From positions 1-64,000 of the forward strand of contig NZ_JAUSWH010000006.1 in assembly GCF_030815125.1 (NCBI RefSeq): a stretch of DNA of 64,000 nucleotides, read 5' to 3'. Below, one piece after another: positions 61,031-64,000 of the stretch. Source of the stretch: Allorhizobium paknamense. GTDB lineage: Bacteria; Pseudomonadota; Alphaproteobacteria; Rhizobiales; Rhizobiaceae. A model generated the notes under the pieces. The model made no database searches. It had not been told where the DNA came from and was given only the letters and a program-made list of their open reading frames with translations. Every line of letters starts with the position of its first letter. The stretch's first letter is position 1. Made by a program: the position numbers and the translations under genes.

Positions 61031-62320
61031 TCAGCGCTTGCTGACCGGCAGATAGTCGCGCTTCGGTGCGCCGGTGTAAAGCTGGCGCGGGCGGCCGATG
61101 CGCTGCTGCGGATCTTCGATCATCTCGTTCCACTGGGCGATCCAGCCGACGGTGCGGGCAAGCGCGAACAGAACGGTGAACATTTCCGTCGGGAAGCCCA
61201 GCGCACGCAGGGTGATGCCGGAATAGAAGTCCACGTTCGGGTAGAGCTTCTTTTCAATGAAATATTCGTCGCTGAGGGCGATCTTTTCCAGCTCCAGCGC
61301 GACCTGCATCAGCGGATTGTCGCCATTGCCGGTGGCTTCCAGCACTTCATACATGGTCTTCTGCATGATCTTGGCGCGCGGGTCGTAGTTCTTGTAGACC
61401 CGGTGACCGAAGCCCATCAGGCGGAAGGGATCGTTCTTGTCCTTGGCCTTGGCGATATATTCCGGAATCCGGTCAACCGTGCCGATTTCCTGCAGCATGT
61501 TGAGTGCGGCTTCGTTGGCGCCGCCATGAGCCGGGCCCCAGAGGCAGGCAATGCCAGCGGCGATGCAGGCAAAGGGATTGGCGCCGGAGGAGCCTGCCAG
61601 ACGCACCGTGGAGGTGGAGGCGTTCTGCTCGTGATCGGCATGCAGGATGAAGATACGGTCCATGGCGCGCGACAGCACCGGATCCACCTTGTACTCCTCG
61701 CAAGGCACGGCAAAGCACATGCGCAGGAAGTTCGAAGCGTAATCGAGATCGTTCTTCGGATACACGAAGGGCTGGCCGATGTGGTACTTGTAGGCCATGG
61801 CGGCAATCGTCGGCATCTTGGCGATCATGCGCAGGCTGGCCACCATGCGCTGATGCGGATCGGTGATGTCGGTCGAGTCGTGATAGAAGGCCGAGAGCGC
61901 ACCGACCGTGCCGACCATGACGGCCATGGGGTGGGCGTCGCGGCGGTAGCCGGAGAAGAACTTCGTCATCTGCTCGTGCACCATGGTGTGATGCGTCACG
62001 CGATAGTCAAAATCCTTCTTCTGCGCAGCCGTCGGCAGTTCGCCGTAAAGAAGCAGGTAGCAGACTTCCAGGAAATCGCCCTTTTCGGCCAGCTGCTCGA
62101 TCGGGTAGCCGCGATGCAGCAGCACGCCTTCGTCACCGTCGATATAGGTGATCTTCGATTCGCAGGACGCCGTGGACGTGAAACCCGGGTCATAGGTAAA
62201 CTTGCCGGTGTTCTTGTAGAGCGCGGCGATGTCGATGACGTCCGGACCGATGGTACCGGAACGGACCGGCAGGTCCGCCGCCTTCTCTCCAATCTTCAGG
62301 TTTGCGCTTTGGTCCGTCAT
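61031..62320 (-). CDS. gltA: citrate synthase (type II) GltA
   Basis: A 429-aa TCA-cycle enzyme that condenses acetyl-CoA and oxaloacetate. N-terminal [25 protein letters not shown] and the active-site segments [37 protein letters not shown] (catalytic His) and [15 protein letters not shown] (second His) with [11 protein letters not shown] (Asp region further on) are present. Length fits the hexameric, NADH-sensitive type II form. ATG 62320 begins [11 protein letters not shown]. It is monocistronic, with a strong terminator, and divergent from comEC. Confidence 0.97.
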   Translation of the reverse strand: MTDQSANLKIGEKAADLPVRSGTIGPDVIDIAALYKNTGKFTYDPGFTSTASCESKITYIDGDEGVLLHRGYPIEQLAEKGDFLEVCYLLLYGELPTAAQKKDFDYRVTHHTMVHEQMTKFFSGYRRDAHPMAVMVGTVGALSAFYHDSTDITDPHQRMVASLRMIAKMPTIAAMAYKYHIGQPFVYPKNDLDYASNFLRMCFAVPCEEYKVDPVLSRAMDRIFILHADHEQNASTSTVRLAGSSGANPFACIAAGIACLWGPAHGGANEAALNMLQEIGTVDRIPEYIAKAKDKNDPFRLMGFGHRVYKNYDPRAKIMQKTMYEVLEATGNGDNPLMQVALELEKIALSDEYFIEKKLYPNVDFYSGITLRALGFPTEMFTVLFALARTVGWIAQWNEMIEDPQQRIGRPRQLYTGAPKRDYLPVSKR

Positions 62321-62580
62321 GCTGATCCTCCGGTATTGTGCGGGAAGGTGCAGTTTGCGCCGCACCTCAGGTTTCGCGTCTGGAATTAGCTATATGATGC
62401 GGAGGTTAATGCCAAGCTATTCCGGGGGCAAAGTGTGCATTGCAATAAAGCGCTCTTGCACATCTGCTATGCAATAAAGTTTTGGATCGCCCAAATCGAC
62501 ACTTGCGGGTTCTGCATCCTTGGATTGTTATCGGGGGTAGCGACGGGGTTCTGTCTCACTGTCGCACCTCTTGAGGAATC

Positions 62581-64000
62581 ATGCCGGAAAACGGGGAATG
62601 GGCATTGCTGGAGCCGGATGAGGCGCCGCAGAAGCGGCGGCGTCTTCGTGCCATGGCTTTTCGCGTTCCGGTGGCGACAGAGGAGGATGGCGAATGGCAG
62701 GCCGAGGATCTGGCGGCGGCCCGCGCCGAGGCCCTTGGAGAAAAGTCGTATATCCGCCGCGTGCACCGCAATGTGGGCGATCTGCTTCGCGAAGAGCGCG
62801 ACCACGGACGCGCCTTTCTGGCGGCTCCGGTCCTGATCGGCACGGGCGCGGCGCTCTGGTTTTCGCTGCACGACGATCCATCCTTTTGGGGGCTTTTCGC
62901 CGCATTTTCAGGCGCTTTCGCGCTCTGGCTCGCCTTGCGGCACCGGGCAGAACTCCTCTCGGCGCTTGCGGCGGCCGGTGCCTTGATTCTGGCGGGCATG
63001 ATACTCGCCGAGGCTGAAACGGCCAGACAGGCCACGGTGTTGCTCGATACGCCCGTGACCACGATGATCCGGGGCAGGGTGGTCTCGGTGGAGCCCAACA
63101 AGGATGGCCATCAAAGATATGTGATTGCCCTTCAGGACACGCGCGAACCACGCCTTACCCGCATGCCGCAGCAGGTGGCGCTTTTGGCGCGCAGCCGTCA
63201 CGAGCCGTTCCGGCCCGGAGATGGGCTGGAGGGCAGGGCGCGGTTGAGTCCCCCCTCCGGCCCCGCACTTCCCGGGCTCAACGATTTTGCCTTTGCCTCC
63301 TATTACGCCGGAACCGGGGCCATCGGCTATTTCTATTCGGCCCCGCGTCCGGTCGATCTGGCACCGGGGGAAGCGGGCTGGATGGAGCGGCTTTCCCTGG
63401 CCATGGATCTCTTCACGGAAGATCTGCGCGATACCATTTCCAACCGCATCCGCTCGCTGATTGCCGGTGATGCAGGCGCGTTTGCGGTGGCAATCGTGAC
63501 CGGTGAGCGGCGCGGATTATCCGATGCGGCAAGCGATGCGCTTCGGGTCTCCGGCCTTGCCCATATCATTTCCATTTCCGGCCTGCACATGGCGCTGGCG
63601 GGGGGGCTGTGCTTCGTGGGCTTGCGCCGCGGCTTCAGCCTTGTTCCGGGGTTGGCGGAAAGCCTGCCGATCAAGAAGATTGCTGCCGGGGGGGCGCTGC
63701 TCACCACCACGGCCTATTTTCTGATCTCCGGCTATGATGTTGCCGCGCAGCGGTCCTATCTGATGATGGTGATCCTGCTTTCGGCAGCGTTGTTCGACAG
63801 GCCCGTCCTCAGCCTGCGCAATACGGCGCTTGCGGCCCTGATTGTCATCACACTCTCGCCCTCGCAGGTGCTGGGGCCCAGCCTGCAAATGTCCTTTGCC
63901 GCCACCTTCGCGCTGATTGCCGGTTTCGATCTCTGGCGGCGGCGTCCGCACATGCCGGAATGGCTGGAGGGATTGCCACTTTTTTCGCTGGTGAAGCCGT
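62581..64000 (+). CDS. comEC: ComEC/Rec2-family DNA uptake channel protein (partial, runs off window)
   Basis: The first 473 codons of a large membrane protein, open to the window edge. An N-terminal cytoplasmic region is followed by hydrophobic helices (FLAAPVLIGTGAALWF, AALILAGMILAE-type), a DUF4131-like extracytoplasmic domain (VTTMIRGRVVSVEP...PFRPGDGLEGRARLSPP), and the Competence core beginning AIVTGERRGLSDAASDALRVSGLAHIISISGLHMALAGG, the hallmark of ComEC. Further helices follow (KKIAAGGALLTTTAYFLISGYDVAAQRSYLMM). In Gram-negatives it carries single-stranded DNA across the inner membrane. ATG 62581 follows TTGAGGAATC. The C-terminal half is not visible, so whether the metallo-beta-lactamase-like domain is present is unknown. 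Confidence 0.9.
   Translation, partial: MPENGEWALLEPDEAPQKRRRLRAMAFRVPVATEEDGEWQAEDLAAARAEALGEKSYIRRVHRNVGDLLREERDHGRAFLAAPVLIGTGAALWFSLHDDPSFWGLFAAFSGAFALWLALRHRAELLSALAAAGALILAGMILAEAETARQATVLLDTPVTTMIRGRVVSVEPNKDGHQRYVIALQDTREPRLTRMPQQVALLARSRHEPFRPGDGLEGRARLSPPSGPALPGLNDFAFASYYAGTGAIGYFYSAPRPVDLAPGEAGWMERLSLAMDLFTEDLRDTISNRIRSLIAGDAGAFAVAIVTGERRGLSDAASDALRVSGLAHIISISGLHMALAGGLCFVGLRRGFSLVPGLAESLPIKKIAAGGALLTTTAYFLISGYDVAAQRSYLMMVILLSAALFDRPVLSLRNTALAALIVITLSPSQVLGPSLQMSFAATFALIAGFDLWRRRPHMPEWLEGLPLFSLVKP

Overview
The window is chromosomal DNA of a GC-rich alphaproteobacterium, almost certainly a member of the Rhizobiaceae (Agrobacterium/Rhizobium/Allorhizobium group). The reasons are the single-enzyme phosphatidylcholine synthase (Pcs), a B12-dependent class II ribonucleotide reductase (NrdJ), an ATP12-type F1 chaperone, the CobN/CobO/CobW cobalamin set, and several families of short palindromic intergenic repeats of the kind that litter rhizobial genomes. 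No rRNA, tRNA, CRISPR array, intact insertion sequence or prophage was found.

Layout. 0-5.5 kb: housekeeping genes (hypothetical, crcB, RluA-family pseudouridine synthase, HAD phosphatase, ATP12 chaperone, a lipoprotein, a peptidoglycan-binding protein). 5.5-12.4 kb: cobalamin riboswitch, then a small membrane protein, cobU(P), cobW, cobN and cobO. 12.5-16.6 kb, minus strand: an HscC-like Hsp70 with its membrane J-domain partner and a TauE/SafE permease. 16.6-24.3 kb: a second cobalamin operon, cbiX-type chelatase, an unknown 299-aa protein, cobH, cobL, cobI, a CbiG-CobJ fusion and cobM, behind a leader that looks like a divergent cobalamin riboswitch. 24.3-28.3 kb: nucleoside hydrolase, small membrane protein, CinA-like protein, UspA, gpt. 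28.3-32.5 kb: a catabolic operon (MFS, DHDPS-family aldolase, YhcH-family protein) divergent from a LacI regulator, with a perfect LacI-type operator between them. 32.6-41.6 kb: chemoreceptor, nrdJ, UbiH-family hydroxylase, pcs. 41.8-46.5 kb: BMP-family (probably nucleoside) ABC transporter. 46.6-50.5 kb: OsmC, SDR/TetR pair, carboxylesterase. 50.6-62.3 kb, all minus strand: mfd, sdhE, moeA, moaC, trpC, trpD, ppiD, cupin, gltA. A comEC gene runs off the right edge.

How it fits together. About 17 kb is devoted to B12 synthesis, and the same window carries a B12-requiring enzyme (NrdJ). The cob set mixes a late-insertion cobaltochelatase subunit (CobN) with parts typical of the cobalt-early route (a CbiX with an MxCxxC motif and His-rich tail, and CbiG fused to CobJ). 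CobG, CobK, CobS and CobT are not in the window. Nucleoside hydrolase, Gpt and the BMP transporter suggest purine salvage.

The most unusual signals are in the repeats. A 123-bp three-hairpin element occurs four times, once inside the loop of a terminator and once abutting a stop codon. A different repeat family has a copy lying in frame inside moeA, adding about 20 residues. A third palindrome supplies the last codons and stop of cobN.
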